Below are positions 33,622 through 46,932 of a stretch of DNA of 64,000 bases, piece after piece. The first letter of the stretch is position 1; each line of letters opens with the position of its first letter. The notes under the pieces were generated by a model, which was not told the DNA's origin, did not search any database, and saw only the letters and a list, made by a program, of their open reading frames with translations. The stretch spans positions 140,662 through 204,661 of the forward strand of contig VSDK01016681.1 in the NCBI GenBank assembly GCA_009767595.1, written 5' to 3'. The stretch comes from Symbiodinium kawagutii. Lineage: Eukaryota > Sar > Dinophyceae > Suessiales > Symbiodiniaceae. The position numbers were made by a program, and so were the translations under genes.

Positions 33622-34075
33622 ATCATATGTTTCCTTCATTTGGTCTGTCGTAGCGTTTTTTGTTTGAATGTTTCGGAATTGCCGCCCTTGCCGTTGGTTC
33701 TGATTGCCAGCCTTGATGTTGCCGGTCAGCAATAATTTAAAGAATCGCTACGCAGCAATAAGCTTGAGACTTTGCTGTTAATCAGCTATTCCAACAGCAT
33801 CAGTGAACCATCGTTTGACACCCGTGGTCAAACACATTACCCATTCTTGAGCATGTTTTCAACCATTACACACCAAATATCTACCAACCAGTATTCCTCA
33901 TATCAGCCATTCGCTGGTTTGCTTGATGGCAAAATCTACATTGGAAATCCAATAGTTAATGATCAATAGTTAAACTATAATTAGTTGATTGTTCATGGTA
34001 GCATTTGGCGCCACTTTTCTCGTATCAAGGGTGTTCAACCCTTGACTTTCCACCGATTTCACCATGCGGCACTAG

Positions 34076-34184
34076 GACATTGCCATCCGGATGGCTCCAA
34101 CTGCAAACCCCGGTGACGGGGCCCGTTGCGGTCTCTCGAAGCCGGGGAAGCGGGGGCCTGTGGGACACCAACGAAGCTGGGCAG
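34076..34184 (+). CDS. Candidate exon, unidentified gene
   Basis: GC-rich island after GCGGCACTAG (next base G). Two frames are open: DIAIRMAPTANPGDGARCGL..., and TLPSGWLQLQTPVTGPVAVS then RSRGSGGLWDTNEAGQ, both ending at GCAG|GTCTCG. The second also reads on for 30 bp (VSKFRGTSLMVMWPR). Confidence 0.4.
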
Positions 34185-34504
34185 GTCTCGAAGTTCCGGG
34201 GGACGAGTTTGATGGTCATGTGGCCAAGGCTTCTGAATTCCCTGGGAGGATGGTAGTCATTGATACTTGTTCAAAATATTGATTGAATGGTAGTTATTAA
34301 TGATAGTTATTGTCATTGGCGTTTAGTTCAAGTTGATGATCAATACTCCTTGATACAAACAAGTTGGCTAGTTGATGTACACACATTGTTGTTGATGATT
34401 TGTCAGGTTAATTGACAACTAATCATGTTTGACACTTGTCATTACCGGTATCCGCCTGCGGGCTGCACTTCAGCAAGGAATATTGATTGATGATTGAGCA
34501 TGGG

Positions 34505-34900
34505 TTAACGGTCATTTACCAGCAGTCCCACCACCAGTTGAACACATGCCGAATAGCTGGAACGGTTCGGGGCTACATGTTGCTGACAATCCTGAAAGTG
34601 ATTGACAAAATGTGGTTTCCAAACGGGCCTCTGCATGTAGAAATCGGATGAAAAGAGATGCTTTGCGCAATCATTGGTGCTTTTGCGCGCCGCTTTAATG
34701 ACAGGTCCTTCGAAAATGATGGACTTTGGTTGCACGTTTTGATTTGAGCCTTGAAGCCCGGTCTAGGAAAGCGTGTTCAAAGACCGAGTGGTCCTTTGGA
34801 GAAAGCCTTTCCGGCAACGTGGGATATTTTTGTGGATGTATGTTGTTTTCCCCTGCGGATCTGGATATGAGCCGGTAAGCAGACAGCTGAACGACTTCCA
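34505..34900. pseudogene. Degenerate coding-like region
   Basis: On + one frame reads VIYQQSHHQLNTCRIAGTVR, then GYMLLTILKVIDKMWFPNGP, and continues past three in-frame TGA codons over about 400 bp. On - two overlapping frames are open. It may be an old retrocopy or mobile-element remnant; strand and identity are unknown. Confidence 0.2.
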
Positions 34901-35782
34901 TGCGTCACTTTGTGACTTGCAACGATTAACAGGGTGTTATCATGAATTAGTTGCTTGTCATAGTTCAATTGCCACTATAGTCACAAGAATCAATACTTTC
35001 GTCACTCTTTGGCCAACATGTTTCGTAATTCTTCAGGGTGCTATTATGAACCATCGTTTGGTTGCTGTCTAGCCGTCCATTTGCAATGGCATCACATGGA
35101 AAGCTGTGGACCACATGGATCTTTTGGTTTCCTCCACATAGCGGTGTTTGGGTGGGTCCTATGATTGCGTGTCAGATGTCAATTGATCAGGTATCGCAGG
35201 TATCCCGTATGTACACATACTATGTAGTAAAGCATGCACCTGCTTTATTCCTGAATGGGACTCTCCACAACTGAACCAGAATAAGTGTTTCTCCTTGAGC
35301 GCAAGACTGTGTTGAGTGCGTTGAGGTATCTCACTTTTGCGAGTATGTTGAGCATGGTTTGGGTGTGATTTGTCTGCAATGGCATGCACACAGTGCATCA
35401 TTGGTTTGTTGTTTTACATGCTTGTTTGCAACTTCTTCAGGGTTCTTGATACAGAGCAGTTGCAGTCTGAGGAGGTTGAGTAGTCAATTGTCCGAATTAG
35501 GAGCCAATGGTGACATACGTAATTTATACAACATCCATTTTTGATGGGAATGCCTTAGCTTATGGTTACAACGGGAGTGGCTTGTTAATTGTAGATCCCC
35601 TCTCTCTTCAAACAGGATTGATCATGCTTCAGAAGGGCTTTGGGGTTGGCAGATGTTGAAAGGCCACGGATTGATCAAGGACAGCAAAACTATTGGTTCC
35701 TTGGGTTCGTTCGTAGTCAGAACTGTACTACTTGATCCAAGCATGGGATCAGGATTATATTGTTATATTGGAGGAACTTCAG

Positions 35783-35903
35783 GAGATTTTTTACGAACAT
35801 GTCTGAGAGTTTCGTGGCATTTCTCATATTTTCGATGGGACAACGATCCTGCATCCAATTTTTACAAGCGGGCGGCACGCATCTTGGCTTTCCCTGGTTC
35901 AGG
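35783..35903 (+). CDS. Candidate exon, possibly of the diflavin reductase gene
   Basis: Open from GAACTTCAG (next base G) to AGG|GTAAGT. One frame reads RTCLRVSWHFSYFRW then DNDPASNFYKRAARIL. It resembles the P450-reductase FAD/connecting-domain stretch (RT-x-L ... P-x-x-x-FY-x-x-A) that should precede the exon at 36592. Its phase does not fit if GTAAGT is the donor, but does if the GC after ...RIL (35889) is used. Another frame (NMSESFVAFLIFSMGQRS...) fits the GTAAGT phase. Confidence 0.4.
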
Positions 35904-36396
35904 GTAAGTATAGATGTCAAAGTACATCCAAGATGAACCCAGAGCTGAACGCAGGAAACCAGTCGTGAGGCTAAAAAAGTTCAGAAAAGTAGTGGCAGAG
36001 CTGCTGATGGCTGCTTGTTGATATGGGGTCAATGGACTGCACCTGTGCTTGATTCTCAAGGTTGGTCATCACCAGGGAAAGAAACTGTTTTGTTGCATAA
36101 GGTTTGTGTGTATGTTTTTTTGGCAATTATTACTGTATGGGACTGTTGGACCTTGAACTGGCTGTTTCCCTACTTTTGTGGCTGTTTCCCTGCTGTAATT
36201 TGTTTGGGGATGCATTGGAACTATATGGAATTTTGCATTAATGCTGCTAATTAAACATGTTGCTTTTTGTCAATGATGATGGACCTATGGACTTTTAAGT
36301 GGTTGCTCCCAAAGGGGATTAGGTTTCACTAAAATTCAGGCTTAGGTTTCAGTGAAAATTGTTAGGTCCACGCCCCTTGTTTCCTGGTAAAATTCT

Positions 36397-36555
36397 ACAA
36401 GTTGGGCCCCCGGAAGTTCTAAGTCGGGTGAGTTCAACCCCTGTAACTGGTAGAAATCACCCTAGTCAAGTTAGTTATAAACCAACTTATTCACCCTAGT
36501 TGGTTAAACCCTAGTTAGTGAGTTAGTCATAACCCTGGTTGGGGGCCCACCTTGT
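36397..36555 (+). repeat. Family D inverted-repeat element, copy 2
   Basis: ACAAGTTGGGCCCCC at the left and GGGGGCCCACCTTGT at the right, 159 bp, with CTGGTAG and CCCTAGTTGGTT words inside. It ends 36 bp before a diflavin gene exon. Confidence 0.75.
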
Positions 36556-36591
36556 AGGGGATTTGGTTTCGCTAAGATTCAGTCCTCACAG

Positions 36592-36664
36592 GAGGAGTTG
36601 CAGAAGCTCTGCTCCAAGGAGGGCAAGGCTGAGTACCAGGCGCGGTCAGAAGCGATTCAGCGGA
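36592..36664 (+). CDS. Diflavin gene exon 1 (first recognised), connecting domain
   Basis: EELQKLCSKEGKAEYQARSE then AIQRS, matching the EEL-x-x-L-x-S-x-EGK-x-Y segment of P450 reductases. Acceptor TCCTCACAG; an alternative acceptor 9 bp upstream would add SSQ. Donor GTGGCC after CGGA, phase 1. Without splicing the frame stops at TGA 36676. Confidence 0.75.
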
Positions 36665-39600
36665 GTGGCCATGCCTGATGTACATTGGATAAGCTAAACC
36701 AGGCTCCAACAAGATCATTATCTCATATTATCTCCACAAGAATGATACTTGTGCTATTCTTGGTGTTTAAGCTGAACTGTGGAGACCAACACCAAGTATC
36801 ATCGGGCACAGGTAGAGGACATAAAGAAACTTGCAGTGATACTCCCTGGTCGAGTTTCTTTGCTAGGCATTATTGTTTCAATGAATCTATCTGAAGGGCG
36901 TTGAATTTGAATCGTTTCTGCTGTGAGCTTCCTATTGTAAAGTCTGAGCAAGGTTTTTGATGCCCAGCCATGATAAACATAGCCTAGGACCCCTAGGCCC
37001 TAGGACCTCACCATTGCAGTTGTTGGTTTGTTGGTATCCCCTATGATTCACCACGAAGCAGGGGATCTCCAATCATAAGGTAAGTTCGCTGCATGTGAGA
37101 ATGGCTGAGCCCACACGGGCTTCGGCAAAGCATGGTGCAGAAAGCCATTTCTCGTTGTTCCTTCGGCTGTCATTGTTCTATGCTATTCTTGGTTAATTGC
37201 TGCGGTTGTGGTTGTTCTTGTTCTTGTTCTTGTTTGTCTTGTTGTTGTTGTTGATTCATTGCTGCGGTTACGGTTGTTCTTGTTCTTGTTTGTCTTGTTG
37301 TTCTTGTTGTCGTTGTTGTCGTTGTTGTTGTGGTCTCTCTTGATGCTGGTACTATTTTCGGATAACTTTCCATGGTGACCTAAACGATCGCGCAGCTTGC
37401 GCTGACCGCCTTGCCGTTTGCACCCAGGCCTACACTGATGAGAGCCGCGGGCTCAGATGAACTGGTCACATTCTGAATCCTTGTGGCCTTGGGGCCCTTG
37501 GGGTTATTGGGCCTTTTGTGGTTTGGGAATAACCTTACCTGGTTGGTTGTGGAGTGCTAAGAGAGCTGGGAATTGCATCCATCATTTGATGCAAGGAATG
37601 CATAGTTGAATTGCTATATTGGTAATAAAGCTGCAAAACCTTTAACTTAGCCTGTTACCGACTTATACCTTCTTATACCTACATAATTTAATGGTACAGG
37701 AATGTCTGTGCCTATTACCTATGATTGGTTAAATTTGAATTGCTACCTATTCAAGTAAGTGGCTTTATTCAATAGCCGACCAGTATATAATTTAAGTTAT
37801 AATTTAAATTCAAAATTTAGACTAGGTATAAGGCTACCAGTATACCTATTCAATAGCCTTATACTTAGATCCAGCGCTGTTCATTGCGCTCACCTTGGCT
37901 TCACGAGTTGCTCTCAATTTGTTGCTTCACACGTCACATTTGGGTCCACCTCAGCTGGTGTGGTTACATGTGCAAACATACTTTTTAATAATGGCTTATA
38001 ATAACCAACCAAATCATAGGAAAAACAATGGCTAATGATAGGGAAACCAGGGGTACAGGGTTTTGACCCATAGCCACATGAGTTGAGTTACACCTAGGTT
38101 TGTGAAGTTTATTGGCTAAAACACTTGTACCTCAGTGGTAGTTGACCTTGGATATTACCTCCAGCCTCACTTGAGTGTTTAAATGCCAAACGCCGGGGGC
38201 TACTTTTGTGAGGCTAACCGTAGCGGTGAAGTAGCGTGCTGGGACGATGCCCTTGTGCCGAGGCTACACCTACGCGGAGCTGTTGCAGAAGTTCCCCAGT
38301 TGTAAGGCGTGACTTTCTGACGTGTGAATGAGTGGTTATGAGAGGCTGATGATGCTTCATGGGCATATTATGTATAGAAGGTTGTGAATGTGTTTTATAT
38401 ATATATACATATATGTATGTATGTGGTTAGTGAGTAGTTAATGAGTTTAAGATCGATTTTGGGCGATATCATTGATATATCAATATGTGAATCACATGTG
38501 TGTTTCTCAAGGCATATGCATCCCACATGTACCACATGTTTGCAGCAGCAATTGTTACTCATAGCTATAAATGTTGTCTCACGGTTTATCATCATAGTGA
38601 CACTGATTCATAGTGGTATTGGTTGATGTATGACTATGATGATATGATATGACATGATGATAAGGGGTCACCACCACTAATGCTAGTTCTTTTTGGTTTA
38701 TATATAAATTAAAAAGGTTCATGGGGATTCGGTATAGATAGATGATGGACTATCTCCCCCAAAGTCACAGATGGAACCAAAGCATGACTAGATTCAAGTC
38801 TAGTGTCAGGCGTGAAGGAAATCTACGAAAGCAACGACACGGAAACAGCTGATCCTCTTTTGTATAAATTGTCATTTTTGTTGTCTCACATTTCTGGTGG
38901 TATTGAAATGTGTATCAACCATTATCAATCGTTCAACCGCTAGTGTATATTTTTGTTTTGGCCAACCCGAAGAGTAGTATTTTTTTGTCGATGATCCTCT
39001 TTAACAATTGCTTCCATTGATGATCGGTAAATAGTCATCACGGCACCATCAGTAAAGACTGGTATCGATTGGTTAATCATGACAAATGATGATGTTTGAC
39101 TGATTAATGATCGTCAAAGAACCAAGTAGTGGTGCCTGCTGTTGCTTGTGGTTTAATGGCTGCTGGTGACTTATCAACAAGGGGAGAACAAGTTTCTGGT
39201 GAATGGTAAGGACTAACACTGGATATGTGCACAGCAACCAGCGAGGACAGGCCGTTTGTTCATTGATGTAAACAGTCAGAGGAAGAGGGCCGTATCCCTG
39301 ATTATTAGCAAACCATCAATGATCAATGATTAACCATTAACCATTAAAAGCCGTCATTTTGGCCTTCAATGACATGAACAGTGGGTTTAACACATCTTGA
39401 TTTGAACAAGCTCCACATTTTGTCGCGATTCGTTGATTCGTCGATCCGTAACAATCCGATCGCAATGGAAGCACCCAGGTGCTACCTTTGTTTTGTGCAG
39501 AGTAAGTGTGTGCCACGATTCTGTTGTTTAAGAAATTCCCATTCATATTCATTTCTACTCTTGGAACTAGTTGGGAGGCTGCACAAAGCATATACTTTAA

Positions 39601-42600
39601 TTAATCCATCAAAATATACTTTGGCTTGTTCAAAGATACTATATAACTATGCTTTCACAATTTTGCAGGTTGTTGACCATCAATAGTTTGTCATTAAGCA
39701 TCATTGACCATTGTCAACCGTTTTACCTGACCCATCATTGTATGAATATCATCAACGATTCTTAACAGATCATCATAGATCATCAATAATTCACGAATCG
39801 CCCAATTCTAGCCCCTTTGTTATTGTGGCCCGACTGCAGATTACGATTGGCCACCTGCTGGACTACGTGCCAGATATCAAGCCGCGTTTGCGCTTCGGTT
39901 GAACAGCTGAGCAACAGAATCCTGTTGTTGGATTTGTTAGGCGTGGTATGTTGGTGAGTGATTGTTGAGTAATGGTGCTGATAAATGGCTAGTAATAGCG
40001 CTTCACTGTGGTTGGCAGTGGTTAGTAAATGGTGATCATAAGAATGCTTTGATGGGCTCATATTTTGGTGCTCCAACATGGTTATATATAATCATTGAGA
40101 GTAGCCAAGAAACAGGGATGATGGTTTGCCCAAAAGGTTGGCACTAAGCCGCTCCGCAGTTACCTTCATGGTTGATGTCCATTGAGGGAATCCAAGTCAC
40201 TGGGGGTTCAGCCACCAGTCGTGGCTCAGAGCTGTGGTTGGCGCCCCACTGATTTCAGTCCATACACCTGGGATGGGCTAAATTTTGTGGATCGGAATTT
40301 CGACAAGTGGCAATTCGCCAGTGTATTCGCATATGTTCACCACGAGCGACCGACTTGTTAGCCGAACCGCNNNNNNNNNNNNNNNNNNNNNNNNNNNNNN
40401 NNNNNNNNNNNNNNNNNNNNNNNNNNNNNNNNNNNNNNNNNNNNCCGCTCTTACTGTGTGCCCTGGTTTGGTTTTAACCGTTTGCCACAAAACACGTGGT
40501 CGGGCAGCAGCATTCCAAGCTGATTGCTTTAAGCGTAGAAGGGGTTCTGACAGGAATTGCCAATGGCTAAAACCCATCAAAATAACTGGTTGCTGGTTTC
40601 AAACTTGTTTGTATTTTCACAATATGAGTGATGATTATTCCAACTGACCACATACGTCCCGTACATTCCATCTTTTTTAGAGGGGTTGAACGCATCCAGC
40701 GAGAAATTGGTGGATGATCCAATCTTATGTTTGATCCTGGTTAGATGGTCTTTCCATTGTACCGGAGTCGCAGGGAGATCGCGTTTGGACCATTTTTCAC
40801 CATGGAAGGCTTTGAAGCTTGACACGATATTAGCTATGAGTCACAAACATTGAGGTATTTACTTTATAGCTATTAACATTCATCGTATCATTGTTTGTCA
40901 TGAGATACAATGATTTGTGCCAACTACAGGCATTTTTAGTGATACACCACTTATGATTAGCTATCACTATAGCGATTATGGACTCGTCATGAACCTGCGT
41001 AGACCATTGGCAGCATGGATATCCTCCAGACATTGGCCACTGTCGCATGCAAGGTACTCCATTGCGTCCTCTTCCCGTCACTCGAGCGGAGAGATTTTCA
41101 GCGGTTGGTGGATGATCATGGCCAATGGTGAGTAAAGATCAATCTAGTGGATGGCGCACTACATCAAATTCTGGCCAATAAATGCTCAGTGAGCGAACTA
41201 TAAGAGTCGGTTTTTTGTCACAAAAAAGTCAAGCACCAGTCAATCATGTACAGCGGATAGCACCCAGCAATCTTAGCTGCTTGGTTGCTCGCCAGTAGAA
41301 CCGATTCTCATGAAAGCTGCGAATTCTTCGGAAAGACACAATCCTTTGGTATGTTCCGCTCGAAATAAACAATCACTATGTTTTGCAAGGAAACTGCAGG
41401 AACCCAGAAGGGTTTTCCCAGCTAAACAATTGCAGGATTTTACAGCTAGCCAGGCTCATCTACCAGAGCGTACATGGTGTAACTTTGGGTACGTCTATTA
41501 AGAAAAACTACTAGTTTAGTGCGGAAACCACCCATTTTGTTGGGGGTAGACCATTCATGCACACCCAAGACATCGTTACTTGATGGCATTTGTTCAAGCA
41601 CCGGTTCTTATCAGCTCATGTCTATTGATGACTGCGAGTTCTAGTCCACCTGTTTGTAGCAACCTGTTTTCTTGACACTCAAACTTCAGTGTGAATGCGG
41701 GGCTTCGTGTGACCAAGTGGTTCAAATACCATCAGCCTATCTGTAAAGCTCCAACAACTATTCCAAGTCAAGATGTTTTTTTTCTGGATTAGTTTGACAG
41801 AACAATAAACCCAGGTTCGAAGAACAAGCTATGCCGACGCCCTGCGATCATGCGCGTGCGCGAACCCACCCCACAACTCCCCCCGAAAGGCAAGAAACGT
41901 CAGGAAACACTGCTGGTTTCTTGGTGCGTCCATCGCTGTAGTGGCAGTACATTTTTGCTGGCTATAGATTTCCAGAAGATGATTACAAGGAACGAATGGT
42001 GTACAGCTTATGGTGGTTTCTCAAAACAGGGGTACCCCTCAATCACCTCATATTGATCATGTATAGTCATAGTAATAAACCAACCATTCTTGGGGGTCAC
42101 ATCCGGGACAAGGTGGAATAAACCATTCTTGGGGGTCCCCCATGGCTTGAGAAACCACCAATACAGCGAAGGATCCTTCATCCTGCATGATGCCTTGTCA
42201 CTACCAACTCTATGGGTTTCTCTGGTTCTCAGGTCTTCGAGGTGACAACGAATGCCACCTGTGCATCATCAAAAACGAGTGGAATGCCACCAGTGGCAGG
42301 CTATGCGAGGGCGCACTGCGCACCGCTGGGATGCTGGCGTTTCAGATGTCAGGGTCGTGTACTTCATATTTTGTTGCTTGCGTTTCTGCGGGATTTGTTT
42401 TTATTCAATGAATCGAACCTATGAAGCAGTATGTTTTTGTGTCCGTCTATCCCTCAAGGGCAGGTAGAACCAGCACTGCTTACCAATGTCAGCCCGCCCA
42501 CAAGCGTCATAAGTGGTGGCGGAAGCCCATGGCACAGTCGAGGTCTGTCCCATTGCAGTTCTACAAGTAAAGGTAGGTCCCCATTTTGTGTCGATGGAGG

Positions 42601-45600
42601 CTTAAATTATCATTCCTCCAAATGAGCAGAGTGAAGAGGAACCAGGCACAACTAACTGGCTGGTGGTTTTAAACATTTTCATTTTCCCAAATGTATCTTG
42701 CTTGGTTGACTTGGCCATCTTTTTTAAAAGGGGTGGTTCAACCACCAACCAGTCATGATCATTCTTAGACATTTTCATCATTGCATCAACCATTACATAC
42801 CATTACTATCCATCACTAACCACCAGTTATTGGGGTAGTTGTTCGCACCACCAACCAGCTCACCGTGGCACCATCCTGGTGCCGGGGTCTTGCCAGCGCG
42901 CGCCTCGCAGCTGGCAGGTCCTTGACGGGTCTCTCCACTCGTTGGCTCAGCGAGGACTTGCATCCTGAAAAGGCGCTCACGGGGGGAAACTTCGGTCCGG
43001 TGCAACTGCTGTGGCTGAGGAGGTAAGGCCGGTGGATGCCATGTGGTCTGGTGTACCGTTCTCCGTGGTGTACCCCCTACGGCGGAGCTCTTTGACCATA
43101 GACAGAAAGTCGTCGAGTTATTGAGCAGTTTATGAGGGGATTCAGTAGATGATCTCCTGTGGTTGGTTGGTGTACCCGAGATGAAGGGATTCAGCGGTTC
43201 CGGTGTTGGTAAACTAGAGGTGACAAAAGTTGGTTGCCACAGTTAACCAACTATTGGTTGGTGAAGTGTTAAAGCATAATTATACGTACGAAGTCTAAGG
43301 CAAAGCTAGCTGTTGGGAGATGAGGGTAAAAGCAAGGTGTTCGACCTGTGTAGATTCACTAGGTGTAGCTGTTGGTCAACCGTCGGGGCCTCTCACCCGG
43401 CCTAGGGTTATGCCCCAAAATGTCCGCTGTCCATGACTGCAACGGTTTCTTTTGGTGGTTATCCGCCTAGCTAACTAGCTACTCCTGGGGTGTCATAACA
43501 GTTTGGGCAACTCTGAACCGATCACCCCAGTTCAAATCTAGGTTATCAACTGATTAGCTACACTTGTAACTGGTTTTAATCAGTGATCAACTGTAAATTA
43601 CAGTCTATCCCATTCCTCAGTTTGAGTATTAAAGGTATATGAATATATGAAGAGAATACCGCGAGAGTCGTTTACTACAATGGTCAGTAACATCATCATT
43701 GCAACTGACAACCACTTCTAGCCATCAGCTACAATGATGGTTCGGTGGAAGTGATGTTTAGTGGATTTCAAGTTGAGGAATACCAACGGTCAATGCTACA
43801 ACTCAACATACTGATTGACATTGACATACATGGACATACATGGACATACAGATTGATGTTGATTATAGCCAGTAACATAGTGCTTCCCAACTTATTCGGA
43901 TAGCGCAACGAGCGCAGCCAGGTGGGAAGCATCGGAGTGCGCGCCTGTGTGCACCCCTCAGCAGTGGGGAGACCTAGCCTCCACTGTCGCTGCACCTCGG
44001 TGGTGCCCCACAGCAGTTCAGGATTGTTGGGGGCATGGCTTAGTGAGCCATGTAGCTAAGTTGGTGATTGCATCTTTTGCCAAGTAGCTGCATAAGTTAT
44101 TTGGATGATCATCGCACTTCGTAACTGCGTGGAATATTTGCCATGCTTAGTAGCTACCATAGCTGGGGTATATAGCTTGGCTGGTTTTAGAAGGCCTCTA
44201 ACTAATGCAAAAATAAAGTGTCAGGATTATGTACACGTGTAGTAGTGGTATTATAACCGCAATTAAAAAGTATTTTAAAGAATATTGCAAAATATGATTC
44301 TTATATTTTTCATATTTTTGAAATATGCTCTTTTTTGTCGACATATTCCAAACAAATATGAACAATATCTTAAAAATATTTCTGACATCTTTCAAATATT
44401 TCTAAAATATTTCAAAAGGTTTCTGAAATGTTTCAAAATATTTGTGAACATATTTTCAAATATTTCTGACATATTTCGGGATTTTTCCGAAATATTTCCA
44501 AATATTTCGGGATTTTCTGAAATATTTAAAAAAAAACAGACGAATTGAAAAGAATTGAAAAGAATTGTGGAAAAAGAATTGAACAATTGCCAGAAAAGAA
44601 TGGAAATAGATTCCTATTACGCGCTGCCACAAGCCCTTTCTAAAACCAGCTAATATATAGCTATGCTAAGCAGTTACTCGGAGGGTCATGTGAGTGCGAT
44701 CGTCGATCAGTGCTGATCACGGTGGTGGTGGTGGCGGCGGCGATGGTGGGTGCTTTACTAGTTGATATGCCTCGGATTCAACAAGTTGATCAACAAGCCC
44801 ACTTGACAATGGTTTGTTGATCAACAGCATTCTACAGCTAATTCATTGATTAACAAGCTGATTTATGGTGGTGCTAAATGGTTTATCTCAAACTATAAAT
44901 CCAACTGAGGGACAGGACAGTAGATAGCATTTCCAGTCTTTCTCTTGTTAAGGCTCTATCGACAATTTCCCACAATACCATCACAATTGGTCGCAAACAA
45001 GCTCAACCTTTGGGTAGGTATTGGCCGCTTCTTGGTGTGTCCTCTTTTGGTTGCTGGACTTTGCTGACCAGATCAGCTTGTTTTTTTCTCGAGTAGAATA
45101 CCCAAGTGAATACAAGTTTCAGCTGCCTTCAGATTGCTGTTTCTTGGAGGGTTCCTCACCTCTTAGTGATCCCATCCATGGGATGACCTTCCAGGGCCAC
45201 CCTTCCTTCGCCAAGGTAACTCTGCCCGAGAAGCACACCACACCTATGGTGATGGTGGCGCTGGGCACAGGCATTGCACCCATGCGGGCCTTTATTGAGG
45301 CGAGGTCCTTGGCAGTGTCTCACCAACTGCCTGGCTCTGAATGTGTTAGACGGTGGTTATGGGTATACTCCTGGCTGGTGGTTTCAAGCTTTTTTCGAAT
45401 TGTCCCCAGCAATTTTCATCATTCAAACGGAAAAATCATTCTCCCTACTTCTTTTCTTCCTAGTCATCATTTTTCCCTAGTTGATCATAAAAATCATGAC
45501 TAGTCAGACTGGGGTTGAAAACATTATGTCCCTAGTTGATCAATGTTCCTAGTCAGTCACATTTGTTCCTAGTTTTCAAACGGAAAAATCATTTTCCCTA

Positions 45601-46887
45601 GTTGATCATAAAAACATGGTTGACTGACTGGGGTTGAAAACACCAACCAGACCCAATGGGCAGGTGCCAAGTTATAGTGGCACGGCCAATGGCACCTCCA
45701 TGGGCGAAGGATGATCATTCGTGGCTTGGTCGGTTACAACTCGGATATCCCATGGCGGCTCGCACATACCCAAAATGAGAATAAGCAGAAATAAATACTG
45801 TAAACAGATTGAATGAATAAACAGAGTACTATCAAAAAGAAACTGTTTATGATAGCTAATGAAACTGAATGTGTTATTATTAGACTAGTTTAAAAACACA
45901 TGTTTAAGTGTTTGGCTATCACCGACGATTCAATCTTCTGAATGACAAACGAGCTTTGATCCTTGAACCATGAACAAATACTAACCAACTGTTGAGTGTT
46001 GGCAACGGCTCGTTGTTACCGGCTATTGGCTTCCCAAAATCCGGCCATGACTTGGACAACGAGGGCTGCACATGGGACGTTGCATCCGCGGTCAGGAGAG
46101 GGCAGCCGCCAAGAAGGATGGAGAGGACGACTGGACCTTGAGCTATCCAGGCCACAAAGATGGCAACAGGGATAGCTACATAGGGATAGACGATGCATGT
46201 GTATGTAGATTCCTATATATGATATCAATTCCTAGGAATAAATTCATGACATGCATGACGATATTACACACTGATGTACGGACATAATATTGATACATCA
46301 TTCGGACACAGGTTGTTGGTGTGCAGCCTACGGACAACCCCCCGGGGAACCCAAGAGTTCTTGATACTTATCAAGCAACCAGCGCAACCAATGATCAACC
46401 AAGACATTTATCAACCTATCAATAGTCAAAATAGCCATGGGTGTTGCGAAATGTTTCTCCTGGGGTGCACAACCAATCAAACCGCCGAACTAGAATTGTA
46501 TTCTCAATAATTGATGTCAATAGTACTCAAAAGTTCTCAATGTCAAAAGTCATGCCCGCTCAGCCACTCAGCATTGTTTAACGAATATCTCTTGCTTTTA
46601 AAAATGCAGGTACACCCAAATCATCCGATATGAACCATTCATAGTGATAAACCGACTATCTTTGGGTCCCCTATTCTGAGAACCTCCCTATATCTCTTGG
46701 TTCTAAGCGGTATAACCCACCCCTGAACTGATCTGTGACCGGTGCCACGTCACTTATCGTTGTTGTGCGCCTGCGGGGGCCCCAGGAGTGCGGACCCATG
46801 GCCCTCTTCTTTGGTGCTCGAAACCGCCAGGAGTCATGTCACATTGGGTCTCGGAAATGTGACGTTTTTTTGCAGTAGCAATCCGCG

Positions 46888-46932
<45 letters not shown>

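Larger units (their letters stand above)
36665..38262. other. Diflavin intron 1
   Basis: Contains a GTT/CTT array and a family A remnant. GC-rich islands at 37396-37464 and 37869-37957 are open in frame but lie between exons that already join in phase. Confidence 0.5.

Noticed and set aside
37396-37464. Exon-like island (LALTALPFAPRPTLMRAAGS) in diflavin intron 1
   Set aside because: Exons at 36592 and 38263 already join in phase and fit the family alignment without it; at most an alternative exon.
37869-37957. Exon-like island (DPALFIALTLASRVALNLLL)
   Set aside because: Same reason; inserting it would break a conserved stretch.
39411-39478. Exon-like island (LHILSRFVDSSIRNNPIAME)
   Set aside because: The FPSCK-ITIGHLL junction is seamless without it.
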